64,000 nt of DNA from Burkholderia sp. (lineage in GTDB: Bacteria > Pseudomonadota > Gammaproteobacteria > Burkholderiales > Burkholderiaceae): NCBI GenBank assembly GCA_031253835.1, contig JAIRVP010000079.1:1-64000 (forward strand). Reading direction: 5' to 3'. The position numbers were made by a program, and so were the translations under genes. The first letter of the stretch is position 1, and each line of letters opens with the position of its first letter. Below the pieces are notes generated by a model. That model searched no databases. It was not told the DNA's origin and was given only the letters and a program-made list of their open reading frames with translations. Positions 1 to 8,280 of this stretch are shown here, piece after piece.

Positions 1-815
1 TAGCGGAGCTTGTTTCGGAAGGACGACCAGGCTGCGTCGTAGACGCTCTTCGCCATCCTGGTTCTGGCGAGCTTCACGGCCGACACGTCGCCGACCGCGA
101 TGTAATCGAAGCGCCGCACCAGATCGAGCGCGAGCTTGTGTTGGAAATCGGCACGGGCATTCGCCACCTTGGCGTGCAGCTTCGCGATATGTCGCTTGTG
201 CTTTCGCGCCCGTTGCGCTTTCGCGAGCTTCTCGGCCGCGCATCGGCCGAACCGATCGTTAGGCAGCTTCTCGCCGGTCGAAAGTGTGGCGAAGTCTTTC
301 AGGCCGAGATCGATGCCGACACCGGAACGGATCGGGCGGGCCTGAACATCGGGCATTTCGATCACGATGTTCAGGAACCAATTGCCGCGCACATCCTGCG
401 CAAAACTGGTCCCGTCCTTGATCTTGCCTTCGGGAAGAGGTCGACTGTTGAACACGCGGAAGGTTTTGCCGGCAAAGCGGAACGCTTCGCCCTCGCGCTT
501 CAGGTCGCGGCCCTTCAGCGGCACCCAGCCCAGCGATTTCCTGCCGCGATAGCGCAGGTAAGGCCGACGGGGATGACTGCGCGACTTCGCGTATTGCTCG
601 CACGTCGCGTTGATCGTGCCGGAGTGGATGCCGAGTTCCTTGCTGCAGCCGGTCGTGAGCACATTCAGGTCGAAACCCGTCGGCCACTTCTTGTTCCACT
701 TGAGCGCGTGCTTCTGCGTGTCATTGCAAAAGTTCCAGACGTAGTTCACCGCACGGCTCTGCTTGTTGAGCAGTCCGTTGAGCGACTTCACGCGGTAGCG
801 GTAGACAAGAATCAT
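1..815 (-). CDS. tnpB: RNA-guided nuclease TnpB (transposon-associated), 3' end outside window
   Basis: TnpB proteins are RuvC-fold nucleases guided by an RNA copied from the transposon end. Translation from the ATG at 815 opens with MILVYRYRVK and stays open to base 1, about 271 residues. The RuvC-I motif GVGIDLGLKD with its catalytic Asp is clear around residue 170. The RuvC-II block reads YIAVGDVSA, followed by a typical MAKSVYDAAW stretch; a Gly stands where most TnpBs carry the catalytic Glu (VxEDL). The zinc ribbon and RuvC-III would lie outside the window. The start is the first ATG, only about seven bases after a plausible -10. A guide RNA, if present, would come from the 3' end and cannot be seen here. 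Confidence 0.85.
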   Translation of the reverse strand, partial: MILVYRYRVKSLNGLLNKQSRAVNYVWNFCNDTQKHALKWNKKWPTGFDLNVLTTGCSKELGIHSGTINATCEQYAKSRSHPRRPYLRYRGRKSLGWVPLKGRDLKREGEAFRFAGKTFRVFNSRPLPEGKIKDGTSFAQDVRGNWFLNIVIEMPDVQARPIRSGVGIDLGLKDFATLSTGEKLPNDRFGRCAAEKLAKAQRARKHKRHIAKLHAKVANARADFQHKLALDLVRRFDYIAVGDVSAVKLARTRMAKSVYDAAWSSFRNKLR

Positions 816-822
816 GTCGGTG

Positions 823-853
823 ATCCTAACCCGTGGAAGAAGCTGCCTGTCAA
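823..853 (-). promoter_or_regulatory. Candidate tnpB promoter, nearly leaderless
   Basis: On the minus strand a perfect TTGACA (853-848) is followed after 19 bases by TAGGAT (828-823). The spacing is two bases longer than ideal. Transcription would begin at or next to the tnpB ATG at 815. Confidence 0.4.
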
Positions 854-869
854 CCGCATTCCTTTCCTT

Positions 870-914
870 CCCGCCATCCGCCCCGAAGGAAGTCCCCTTG
901 GGGGAAATGGCGGG
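870..914. repeat. Hairpin at the element end
   Basis: CCCGCCAT (870-877) pairs with ATGGCGGG (907-914), and TCCCC/GGGGA can form an inner stem. Subterminal hairpins recognised as single-stranded DNA are typical of IS200/IS605 ends. The alternative is an attenuator in the leader of the racemase-family gene at 935. There is no U-tract after it. Confidence 0.5.
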
Positions 915-934
915 GTTTCTCGGAGCAAATCCTG

Positions 935-1663
935 ATGAGAATCCTGGTAGTCAACGTCAACACGACCGAGTCGATCACCGACGCGATCGCCGCGCAGGCG
1001 CAGGCGGCCGCGTCGCCCGGCACGGAGATCGTCGGGCTGACGCCGCGCTTCGGCGCGGAGTCGGTCGAAGGCAACTTCGAGAGCTACCTCGCGGCGATCG
1101 CCGTGATGGATCGCGTGTTGAGCTACGACGAACCGTACGACGCGGTGATCCAGGCCGGCTACGGCGAACACGGCCGCGAAGGCCTGCAGGAACTGCTGAC
1201 GGTGCCCGTCGTCGACATCACCGAAGCGGCCGCGAGCGTCGCGATGCTGCTCGGCCACCGCTACTCGGTCGTCACGACGCTCGACCGCACGGTGCCGCTG
1301 ATCGAGGATCGCCTGAAGCTCGCCGGGCTCGATGCGCGCTGCGCGTCGGTGCGCGCCAGCGGCCTCGCGGTGCTCGAACTCGAAGAGAATCCGGCCCGCG
1401 CGATCGAGTCGATCGTCGGCCAGGCGCAGCGCGCGGTGAAGGACGATCACGCGGAAGTGATCTGTCTCGGCTGCGGCGGGATGGCCGGCCTCGACCGGCA
1501 GATCGAGGAATGCACGGGCGTGCCGGTCGTCGACGGCGTGTCGGCCGCGGTCGCGCTCGCCGAGTCGCTGGTGCGCCTGAAGCTGAAGACGTCGAAGGTC
1601 CGCACGTACGCGCCGCCGCGCCCGAAGCGGATCGTCGGCTGGCCGGGCACCTTCGCAAAATGA
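935..1663 (+). CDS. Asp/Glu/hydantoin racemase superfamily protein, single catalytic Cys
   Basis: A 242-residue protein of the size and fold signature of hydantoin racemases (MRILVVNVNTTESITDAI at the N-terminus). Racemases of this superfamily use two cysteines. Here the second is present in VICLGCGGM (about residue 182), but the first motif, usually ACFGDPG, reads AGYGEHG, with Gly for Cys. Arylmalonate decarboxylase has the same Gly/Cys arrangement, so the enzyme may be a decarboxylase or isomerase rather than a racemase. The ATG at 935 is chosen because GGAG lies about 10 bases upstream and longer reading frames run into the IS hairpin. A LysR gene follows after 61 bases. Substrate unknown. 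Confidence 0.8.
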   Translation: MRILVVNVNTTESITDAIAAQAQAAASPGTEIVGLTPRFGAESVEGNFESYLAAIAVMDRVLSYDEPYDAVIQAGYGEHGREGLQELLTVPVVDITEAAASVAMLLGHRYSVVTTLDRTVPLIEDRLKLAGLDARCASVRASGLAVLELEENPARAIESIVGQAQRAVKDDHAEVICLGCGGMAGLDRQIEECTGVPVVDGVSAAVALAESLVRLKLKTSKVRTYAPPRPKRIVGWPGTFAK

Positions 1664-1724
1664 CGCACCGCCGGCCGGCAGTCGCGTCGCGCGCGGTCAC
1701 GGTGTCGCCGGGAGGCGGATCGGC

Positions 1725-2924
1725 ATGCGGGACCCGCTAGACCCGGCCGCCCTGCCGCGCCACGCGGCCGACGCCGCGGGCGCGCTCGACGTGCTCGATG
1801 CGCGGCTGATGCGCATCCTGCTCGTGCTGCTGACCGAGCGCACCGTGTCGCGTGCGGCCGTGCGCCTGAACATGTCGCAGCCGGCGACGAGCGCCGCGCT
1901 CAAGCGCCTGCGTACGCTGCTCGGCGATCCGCTGCTGGTGCGCAGCCGCTACGGGATGGTGCCGACCGAGTTCGGCGCGCGGCTGATCGAGCCGCTGCGC
2001 AACGCGCTGCGCGTGATCGACTTCATCCGCATCCAGCAGCCGACGTTCGACGCGCGCACGTCGGTGCGCACCTACCGGATCGGCTGCCCCGACTACCTGA
2101 ACGTGCTGTTCGTGCCGAAGCTCGTCGCGCTGTTCCGCGAACGCGCGCCGAACGCGCAGCTCGTCTTCCATCCGCTCGGCGACGGGTTCGACGACGAGCG
2201 TGCGCTGGCCGACGGCGAACTCGACGTCGTGATCGACAACCGTCCCGCGCGCCAGTCGCGTTTCCGGCAGGACGACCTGTTCGACGACCGCGTCGTGTGC
2301 CTGATGCGCGCGACCCATCCGCTCGCGCGGCGCGGCGCGATGACGGCCGCCGATTTCGCGGCGGCGCCGCAGCTGTGCCCGACGCCGTCGTGGCTCGAAG
2401 CGTCCGGCGCAATCGACCGGCAGCTCGAACGCGTCGGCCTGCAGCGGCACATCGTCGTCACGCTGCCGCACTTCGAACTCGCCGCGCATGCGCTCGTGCG
2501 CACCGACATGATCCTCACGACCACGTACCGGCTCGCGCGGCACTATGCGAAGCTGCTGCCGCTCGCGGCGATCGCGCTGCCGGCCGAACCGCCGGACATC
2601 GTGTACCGGATGACGTGGAACGAATCGGGATCGTGCGCCGAGGGCGTGCGCTGGCTGCGCGGGCTGATCGCGGAAGCGACGCGCGCGTGGCTCGATGCCG
2701 AGGCGATGCTGCCGGCCGTCGCTGCTGTCGCTGCTGTCGCTGCTGTCGCCGCGGTCGCTGCCGGCACGGATGCGGACGCGCTGAAGACCGCGCCGGCCGT
2801 CGCCGACCCGCCCGAGCCCGCCCGCCGCACGCGCCGCAGGCAGGCGACGCATTGCCGCGCCTCGCACCCCGCTCGTGTCGCGCACGCGGCTCGCATCCAC
2901 CGTATCGCGCCGAAGCCGCATTGA
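1725..2924 (+). CDS. LysR-type transcriptional regulator with Ala/Val-rich C-terminal extension
   Basis: The winged helix-turn-helix is near residues 25-85 (SRAAVRLNMSQPATSAALKR), followed by a substrate-binding domain of the NodD/NahR-like subgroup. At 399 residues it is 70-100 longer than usual. The excess is a C-terminal tail of low complexity with a VAA repeat (bases 2718-2762) and then an Arg/Pro/Ala-rich segment. GGGAGG precedes the ATG. It probably regulates the racemase-family gene just upstream or a divergent gene; the sequence does not settle which. The tail after about residue 325 could be dispensable. Confidence 0.85.
   Translation: MRDPLDPAALPRHAADAAGALDVLDARLMRILLVLLTERTVSRAAVRLNMSQPATSAALKRLRTLLGDPLLVRSRYGMVPTEFGARLIEPLRNALRVIDFIRIQQPTFDARTSVRTYRIGCPDYLNVLFVPKLVALFRERAPNAQLVFHPLGDGFDDERALADGELDVVIDNRPARQSRFRQDDLFDDRVVCLMRATHPLARRGAMTAADFAAAPQLCPTPSWLEASGAIDRQLERVGLQRHIVVTLPHFELAAHALVRTDMILTTTYRLARHYAKLLPLAAIALPAEPPDIVYRMTWNESGSCAEGVRWLRGLIAEATRAWLDAEAMLPAVAAVAAVAAVAAVAAGTDADALKTAPAVADPPEPARRTRRRQATHCRASHPARVAHAARIHRIAPKPH
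2718..2762 (+). repeat. Nine-base tandem repeat (GTCGCTGCT) in a LysR gene
   Basis: Three exact copies of GTCGCTGCT and two degenerate ones encode five Val-Ala-Ala triplets. Copy changes would stay in frame, altering tail length without breaking the gene. Confidence 0.8.
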
Positions 2925-3083
2925 CCGGTGCCACGCCGGCGCCGGCACGACGTGCCCGATTGCCGCATATCAGACCAATCTTATTTACCTGCCCTGCACC
3001 GCGTCGTCAGAATGACGCCTCGAACCCTTGCCGACGGGCATCGCATCGCCGATGCCCGTGGCTGCCTGATCGAGGAAAACCGC

Positions 3084-3515
3084 ATGAAGAAGGCACTTGT
3101 TGCGCTGGCCGTCCCGGTCGCGCTGCTCGCGAGCACCGGCGCATTCGCCGGCAATCAGGACTGCGCCACGCGCATCCGCGCGCTGCAAACGCAGATCGAC
3201 AACGCGAAGCGCTTCGGCAATCCGCATCAGGCGATGCGCCAACAGGCCGCGCTCGAACGGATCCAGGCGAACTGCACGGACGCCGGCCAGCGCGCGCGCG
3301 CCGAACGCAAGCTGACCGACAAGCAGCGCGACCTGCGCAACGCGGAAGACGAAGTTCGCAACGCGCAGGCGCGCGTCCATGAAGCCGAAGCGCTCGGCGA
3401 CGCGAAGAAGCTGAACAGCGCGCAGCGCAAGCTCGCCGACAAGCAGGCGAAGCTGCGCAACGCCACGCGCGATCTCCACGACGCGCAGGTCGATCGCGAC
3501 GCGCTGAAAGGCTGA
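3084..3515 (+). CDS. DUF1090 family secreted coiled-coil protein (YqjC-like)
   Basis: A 143-residue exported protein. It has a signal peptide of about 22 residues (MKKALVALAVPVALLASTGAFA), then a Cys pair (DCATRI and ANCTDA) and a long charged heptad-rich helix with repeated KLxDKQxxLRNA blocks. This is the DUF1090 pattern; E. coli YqjC is the named relative and its function is not established. The ATG at 3084 has CGAGGA eight bases upstream; the longer in-frame start at 2928 would bury the signal peptide. It converges on the AEC transporter gene, with only a short ACCACT/AGTGGT palindrome (about 3524-3537) between them. Confidence 0.85.
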   Translation: MKKALVALAVPVALLASTGAFAGNQDCATRIRALQTQIDNAKRFGNPHQAMRQQAALERIQANCTDAGQRARAERKLTDKQRDLRNAEDEVRNAQARVHEAEALGDAKKLNSAQRKLADKQAKLRNATRDLHDAQVDRDALKG

Positions 3516-3545
3516 GGTGCTAAACCACTGAAGTGGTGTGCCGCG

Positions 3546-4487
3546 TCACGCATGCCGCGCAAGCGCGAGCAGCACCGACAGCGACACGATCGACCCGAGC
3601 GTCGACAGCAGGATCGTGCGCGACGTCACCTGCGCTTCGCGTCCGTAGAATTCCGCGAGCATGTACGGCCCCGTGCCGGTCGGCAGCGCGGCGAGCACGA
3701 CCGCGATCTGCGCGAGCACGGGCGGCATCGCGAACACGCGCACGCCGAGCCACCACGCGAGCGCCGGCTGCACGAGCAGCTTGACCGCCGTCAGCGCGAT
3801 GCTGCCGCGCGGCGCCGTGCCGGCCGCGTCGCGCTTCTCCGCGAGAAACAGCCCGAGGCTGACGAGTGCGCACGGGCTCGCGGCCGCGCCGAGCAGCTTC
3901 AGGAACGTGTCGACCGGCGCGGCGAGCGGCACCTGCGCAGCCGACACGCAGACACCGGCCAGCGGCGCGACGATCAGCGGGTTGCGCAGCAGCGCGCCGG
4001 CCACCTTCCACATCAGCTTCAGCGGCGCGCGGTCCCGTTGCAGCCCGATCTCGATCAGCACGATCGCACCGGCGAACAGCACGCACGCGACGAGGATGGT
4101 CGCGATCGTGGTCGGCGTGAGACTGTCGGTCCCGAACGCGAGCAGGCACAGCGGAAAGCCGAGATAGCCGGTGTTCGGATACGACGCGGCGATCGCGTCG
4201 ATGCTCGCATCGGCGAGCCCGCGCCCCGCGAACAGGCGCCACGCGAGCACGCCGGCGAACACGAGCGCGCAGGTCAGCGCGAACGTCGCCACGAACGCCG
4301 GCTGGTAAAGCTGGCGCCACGATGCGTGCGCCATGATCTGGAACAGCAGCGCGGGCAGCGCGAGCCACACGACGAAGCGGTTGAGTTCCGATGCGGCCGC
4401 CGGCCCGAGTACGCCACGCCGGCGGCACAGGAACCCTGCCGCGATCAGCCCGAACACGGGCAACAGAATCTCGATCGTCGATGACAT
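3546..4487 (-). CDS. AEC (auxin efflux carrier) family transporter
   Basis: A 313-residue inner-membrane protein with about ten hydrophobic segments, starting MSSTIEILLPVFGLIAAGF. The layout matches bacterial AEC carriers of the YfdV/MdcF group: an N-terminal half with FLCRRRGVLG and LNRFVVWLALPALLF, and a second half with LPTGTGPYMLAEFYG. Family members move small carboxylates or amino acids; the substrate is unknown. The ATG at 4487 is preferred because upstream in-frame codons encode an unrelated Arg-rich stretch overlapping the preceding gene's 3' end. It lies 85 bases downstream of the drug exporter on the same strand and may be co-transcribed. Confidence 0.85.
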   Translation of the reverse strand: MSSTIEILLPVFGLIAAGFLCRRRGVLGPAAASELNRFVVWLALPALLFQIMAHASWRQLYQPAFVATFALTCALVFAGVLAWRLFAGRGLADASIDAIAASYPNTGYLGFPLCLLAFGTDSLTPTTIATILVACVLFAGAIVLIEIGLQRDRAPLKLMWKVAGALLRNPLIVAPLAGVCVSAAQVPLAAPVDTFLKLLGAAASPCALVSLGLFLAEKRDAAGTAPRGSIALTAVKLLVQPALAWWLGVRVFAMPPVLAQIAVVLAALPTGTGPYMLAEFYGREAQVTSRTILLSTLGSIVSLSVLLALARHA

Positions 4488-4572
4488 CTTGAATACGCTG
4501 CGTGAAACCGGAACGCGCAAGCTTAATGGTTCCGTGCACACGCGTCCAACATGCGACGCACGCCCCGGTCCG

Positions 4573-6144
4573 TCACGCGCCGTCGCGCACCGGTTGCGCA
4601 AGCAACTTGTAGGCAACGACGGCCGCGCCGAGCGCCAGCACGCCGCTCGCCGTCAGCGCGTCGGCGAACCCGCTCGCGAACGCGACCGGCGCGGCACGGG
4701 CGAGTACGCCGGCGGCCGACGGCGGCACGCGGCCGAGTGCCTGCGCCAGATCGCCGGCCAGCAGGCTCGACATGAACGGCGCATCGGCGAACGCGCGCAG
4801 GCCCGGCGAGGCGGACAGCAGCGCGTCGAGCCGCGCGTGCGTGCTCGCCGCCAGCACCGCGCCGAGCACGCCGACGGCCGTCACGATCGCGGAGAAGCGC
4901 GTCGTCGTGCTGATGCCCGACGCCATGCCCGTGCGGTCCGGCGGGACGCACGCCATGATCGCCTTCTGCGTGTCGCCGTTCATGATGCCGGCGCCGCAGC
5001 CTGTCACGAACATGCCGATCGCGACGAGCCGGTAGTCGCCGCTGGCCGTCAGCGCCGCGGTGACGAGGTTACCCGCGCCGATCAGCGCGAGCCCGCCCGC
5101 CAGCACGCCACCCGACGACACGCGCGCGGCAAGCGCCGCGCCGAGCGACGGGCCGGCGATCATCGCGAACGCGAACGGCAGCATCCCGAGCCCCGCGTCG
5201 ATCGCCGACATCCCGAACGCGTTCTGCAGGTACAGCGGCAGGAACGTCATCATCACCTGCGCACACGCTGCATAGCCGAACATCGCGAGCACCGCGCCGA
5301 CGAAGCGCGGCTGGCGGAACAGCGCGAGATCGATCATCGGCCGCGCCTGCCAGCGCTCCGCGCCGATGAACGCCGCCAGCAACCCGGCGGCAAGCGCGAG
5401 CCGGCCGAGCGTCGCGGCCGACAGCCAGCCGTGCGCCGGCGCGCCGATCAGCGCCGCGATCGCACACGCGAGCGCCGCGCCGAACAGCAGGCTGCCGGCC
5501 GCATCCACGCGTTTCGCATGCGGATCCCTCGACTCGTCGATCGCGACGCGCGCACAGGCCGCGAGCAGCACGCATACCGGCAGGTTCAGCAGGAACACCC
5601 AGCGCCACCCGATCCATTGCGTGATCGCGCCGCCGACGAGCGGGGCGATCGCCGTCGCGATCCCCATGCACATGCCCCAGATCGCCCACGCGCGCGCCCG
5701 CTCGCGTCCTTCCGTAAAACGGTTCGCGATCACCGCGAGCGCGGCCGTCAGCAGCAGCGCGGCGCCGCCGCCCTTCACCGCGCGCGCGGCGATCAGCCAG
5801 CCGGCCGACGGCGCGATGCCGCAGCCGAGCGACGCGAGAAAGAACAGCGCGAGCCCCGCGAAGAGCATCCGCTTGCGCCCGAAGCGGTCGGCGAGCCCGC
5901 CGGCCGGTAGCAGGCACGCGGCGAACGCAGTCATGTACGCGCTCACGACCCATTCGATGTCGGCGAAGCTCGCGTGAAAACTGCGCGCGATGCTCGGCAG
6001 CGAGACGGCGACGACGTTCGTGTCGAGCACGATCAGCGAACAGGTCGCCGACGCGACCGCAAGCGTCGCGGCGGCCGGCAGGCGGGCGCCCGCACGCGGC
6101 GCGCCGGCCGCGTCCACGCGCGACGCGGGGGAAGACTGGGACAT
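4573..6144 (-). CDS. MFS multidrug exporter, DHA2 (EmrB/QacA) type
   Basis: A 523-residue proton-coupled exporter predicted to have 14 membrane segments. Motif C-like VLDTNVVAVSLPSI lies in TM1 and motif A GGLADRFGRKR between TM2 and TM3. The WIGWRWVFLLNLPV turn is typical of DHA2 drug exporters. GGAG is seven bases before the ATG. It is divergent from a LysR gene, with a promoter and a CAAGCC/GGCTTG inverted repeat in the 100-base gap, so control by that LysR is likely. Substrate unknown. Confidence 0.9.
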   Translation of the reverse strand: MSQSSPASRVDAAGAPRAGARLPAAATLAVASATCSLIVLDTNVVAVSLPSIARSFHASFADIEWVVSAYMTAFAACLLPAGGLADRFGRKRMLFAGLALFFLASLGCGIAPSAGWLIAARAVKGGGAALLLTAALAVIANRFTEGRERARAWAIWGMCMGIATAIAPLVGGAITQWIGWRWVFLLNLPVCVLLAACARVAIDESRDPHAKRVDAAGSLLFGAALACAIAALIGAPAHGWLSAATLGRLALAAGLLAAFIGAERWQARPMIDLALFRQPRFVGAVLAMFGYAACAQVMMTFLPLYLQNAFGMSAIDAGLGMLPFAFAMIAGPSLGAALAARVSSGGVLAGGLALIGAGNLVTAALTASGDYRLVAIGMFVTGCGAGIMNGDTQKAIMACVPPDRTGMASGISTTTRFSAIVTAVGVLGAVLAASTHARLDALLSASPGLRAFADAPFMSSLLAGDLAQALGRVPPSAAGVLARAAPVAFASGFADALTASGVLALGAAVVAYKLLAQPVRDGA

Positions 6145-6167
6145 CGACAGCTCCGGAACAGGAAGGA

Positions 6168-6205
6168 CAAGCCGTATGCTAGGCTTGCCCGGTATTGCCT
6201 GTCAT
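6168..6205 (-). promoter_or_regulatory. Promoter and inverted repeat between the DHA2 exporter and its LysR
   Basis: For the exporter, ATGACA (6205-6200), an 18-base spacer and TAGCAT (6181-6176) form a reasonable sigma-70 promoter. The inverted repeat CAAGCC (6168-6173) / GGCTTG (6182-6187) overlaps its -10, a good place for LysR binding. Confidence 0.45.
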
Positions 6206-6244
6206 TGACACTCCCGCGCTGTTTTATTGACGAAAATTGCAATC

Positions 6245-7135
6245 ATGGGCCAGCTCGAATTCCGTCACGTGCGTGCGTTCCTGAGCGTTGCGCAGCACCT
6301 GCACTTCGCCCGCGCGGCCGACGCGCTCGACATGGCGCCGCCCGCGCTCACGCGGCAGATCCAGGAAGCCGAGCGCGTGCTCGGCGTGCGGCTCTTTCAC
6401 CGGTCGCGCCGCGCGGTCACGCTGAGCGCGGCCGGCGAGGCCTATCTCGCCGAAGCAAGCGCCGCGTTCGAGCACCTGCAGCGCGGCCGCGAACTCGCCG
6501 CGCTGGCCGAGCGCGGCGAACTCGGCCGGATCGAGATCGGCTACGTGTCGTCCGCCGTCTATTCGGGCACGCTGCAGCGCACGGTCGGCGCGTTCCGCGC
6601 CGCGCACCCGCGTATCGAGCTGAACCTGCGCGAAGTGCCGATGGACGACGTCGCGAACCAGCTCGACGCGGGCCGGCTCGACCTCGCCTACGTGCGCCCG
6701 CCGCTGCCGCTGCCCGGCGGCCTGCGGATCGTCACGCTGCAGCGCGACGTGTTCGTCGCGGCCGTTCCGGCCGATTCGCGCTACGCGGAAGCCGCGACCA
6801 TCCGCGCGGCCGACCTCGCCGACGCGCGCTTCGCGGTGCCCGAGCAGGAGCGCGGCACGCTCGAAGTCGCGCGCCGCGGCCGTTTCGCACCGCTGATCGC
6901 CGCGCGGCCGGGCGGCTTGCTCGCGGTGCTCGCATGCGTGTCCGTGAACGGCTGGGTCGCGGTGATTCCCGATGCGCTCGCCGGCTGCGTGTCGCTGCCG
7001 GGCGTCGTGTACCGGCCGATCGCCGGCAAGCCGATCGTGTCGGAGCTGGCGCTCGCGCACCGGCGCTTCGAGAAGGCGCCGGCCGTGCGCGCGTTCCTGC
7101 GGACGGTCGTGCCGGCCGCGTCAAGCACCGCCTGA
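6245..7135 (+). CDS. LysR-type regulator, probably of the divergent exporter
   Basis: A 296-residue LysR protein with an N-terminal helix-turn-helix (LHFARAADALDMAPPALTRQIQEAE) and a C-terminal effector domain in the CatR/BenM style, including an IEIGYVSSAVYSG start. The ATG at 6245 opens MGQLEFRHVRAFLSV, the canonical beginning; a TTG at 6227 in frame adds six residues and is less likely. Divergence from the DHA2 exporter with a shared 100-base control region points to that gene as its target. The effector is unknown. Confidence 0.9.
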   Translation: MGQLEFRHVRAFLSVAQHLHFARAADALDMAPPALTRQIQEAERVLGVRLFHRSRRAVTLSAAGEAYLAEASAAFEHLQRGRELAALAERGELGRIEIGYVSSAVYSGTLQRTVGAFRAAHPRIELNLREVPMDDVANQLDAGRLDLAYVRPPLPLPGGLRIVTLQRDVFVAAVPADSRYAEAATIRAADLADARFAVPEQERGTLEVARRGRFAPLIAARPGGLLAVLACVSVNGWVAVIPDALAGCVSLPGVVYRPIAGKPIVSELALAHRRFEKAPAVRAFLRTVVPAASSTA

Positions 7136-7157
7136 GACCGCCGCCCGCGCGCGTCGC

Positions 7158-7178
7158 GGCCGGCCGTTCCGGCCGTCG
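7158..7178 (+). terminator. GC-rich hairpin after the LysR gene
   Basis: CGGCCGG and CCGGCCG flank a short loop about 25 bases after the LysR stop. There is no U-run, so this is a possible terminator only. Confidence 0.3.
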
Positions 7179-7287
7179 CCGCGCGAATATGCATTGCACG
7201 ATTCGATGTTTGTCGGCCGGAAACCGATTCCGTAACCTGCCCGGCAGCCGCGCCGCATGGGTGCGGGTCACCCAGGACATGCCGCCG

Positions 7288-8274
7288 ATGAACCCTTCCT
7301 CCCTCGCAGCGCGCCGCCGCGTGCTGCAGCGCCTTGCCGCCCTCGCCGCCGCCCCGCTCGCCAGTGGTATCGCCCTGCCTGCCCGTGCGGCCGGCGCCGA
7401 CCTGACCGGCGTCACGCTCGTGCTCGGCGACCAGGCCGGCGGCCTGCGTGCGCTGGCCGAAGCCGCGCGCGTGCTCGACGGCACGCCCTACCGGTTCCGC
7501 TGGGCCAATTTCCAGGGCGCCGCGCCGCTGTTCGAGGCCCAGCGCGCGGGCGCGATCGATCTCGCACCGGCCGGCGACCTGCCCGTGCTGACGGCCGCGC
7601 TCGGCGATCCGTCGCTGCGGATCGTCGCGACGCGCGTCGGCTCGCCGGCGTCGCTCGGCATCGTCGTGCAGCCCGATTCGCCGGTCCGTGCCGTCGCCGA
7701 CCTGAAAGGGCAAACCGTCGTCGTGTCGTCCGCGCGCGGCAGCATCTCCCAATACCAGTTGTACGGCGCACTGCGCGAACACGGCCTTGCACCGCGCGAC
7801 GTCGACGTGCGCTTCGTGCTGCCCGTCGACGCGTTCGCCGCGTTCGAGGCGAAGCGGATTCCCGTCTGGGCGACGTTCGACCCGTACTACGGGCATGCGG
7901 TGCGACGCGGCGCGCGCATCGTCCGGGACGGCAGCGGCATCAATTCGGGGCTCGCGTTCCTCACGTCACCGGTCGAGACGCTGAACGACGGTGCAAAACG
8001 CGCGGCGCTCGCGGACGTGCTTGCGCGGCTCGCCCGCGCGGGACAATGGGCGCTGGCGCACCCGGCCGACTACGCGAGCGTCTATGCGTCGCTCACGCGC
8101 CTGCCGCCCGACGCGGCCGCCGACATCGCGCACCGCGCCGCGCTCGCGCAGCGCAGCCTCAGCGGCGCCGACATCGACGTGCTGCAGCGCGTCGCCGACC
8201 GTGCGGCGGCGGACGCGATTCTGCCGCGGCGCGTCGACGTCGCGTCGATCGCGATCCGGAACGTGTCTGCCTGA
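7288..8274 (+). CDS. ABC transporter substrate-binding protein, sulfonate/nitrate/taurine type (orphan)
   Basis: A 328-residue periplasmic binding protein. A twin-arginine-like leader (ARRRVLQRLAALAAAPLASG) precedes a mature domain of the SsuA/TauA fold (GAIDLAPAGDLPVL, DLKGQTVVVSSARGS, WATFDPYYGHAVRRGA). The ATG at 7288 is chosen because CCAGGA sits about ten bases upstream; the ATG at 7279 would be too close to it. No permease or ATPase is adjacent, so it must borrow a transporter, perhaps the module at 22.4 kb. The ligand is probably a sulfonate, but that is inferred from family. Confidence 0.85.
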   Translation: MNPSSLAARRRVLQRLAALAAAPLASGIALPARAAGADLTGVTLVLGDQAGGLRALAEAARVLDGTPYRFRWANFQGAAPLFEAQRAGAIDLAPAGDLPVLTAALGDPSLRIVATRVGSPASLGIVVQPDSPVRAVADLKGQTVVVSSARGSISQYQLYGALREHGLAPRDVDVRFVLPVDAFAAFEAKRIPVWATFDPYYGHAVRRGARIVRDGSGINSGLAFLTSPVETLNDGAKRAALADVLARLARAGQWALAHPADYASVYASLTRLPPDAAADIAHRAALAQRSLSGADIDVLQRVADRAAADAILPRRVDVASIAIRNVSA

Positions 8275-8280
8275 CGGGTT

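Larger units (their letters stand above)
1..914 (-). mobile_element. IS605/IS1341-type element, left part only
   Basis: The element consists of a tnpB gene reading off the left edge and a hairpin-forming segment upstream of its start. No tnpA (HUH transposase) is visible on the inside flank, so it is either a tnpB-only element or its tnpA lies beyond base 1. The inner limit is placed at the end of the 870-914 hairpin. The exact boundary and target site cannot be fixed without the other end. It sits immediately upstream of the racemase-family gene at 935. Confidence 0.6.

Noticed and set aside
138..935. 265-codon plus-strand frame over the tnpB gene
   Set aside because: The minus strand in this interval encodes a recognisable TnpB; the plus frame shows no family pattern.
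2718..2762. CRISPR-like or phase-variable frameshifting repeat
   Set aside because: The nine-base unit has no spacers and cannot shift the reading frame.
4333..5910. 525-codon open frame opposite the DHA2 exporter
   Set aside because: Antisense shadow; the exporter on the minus strand has all family motifs.
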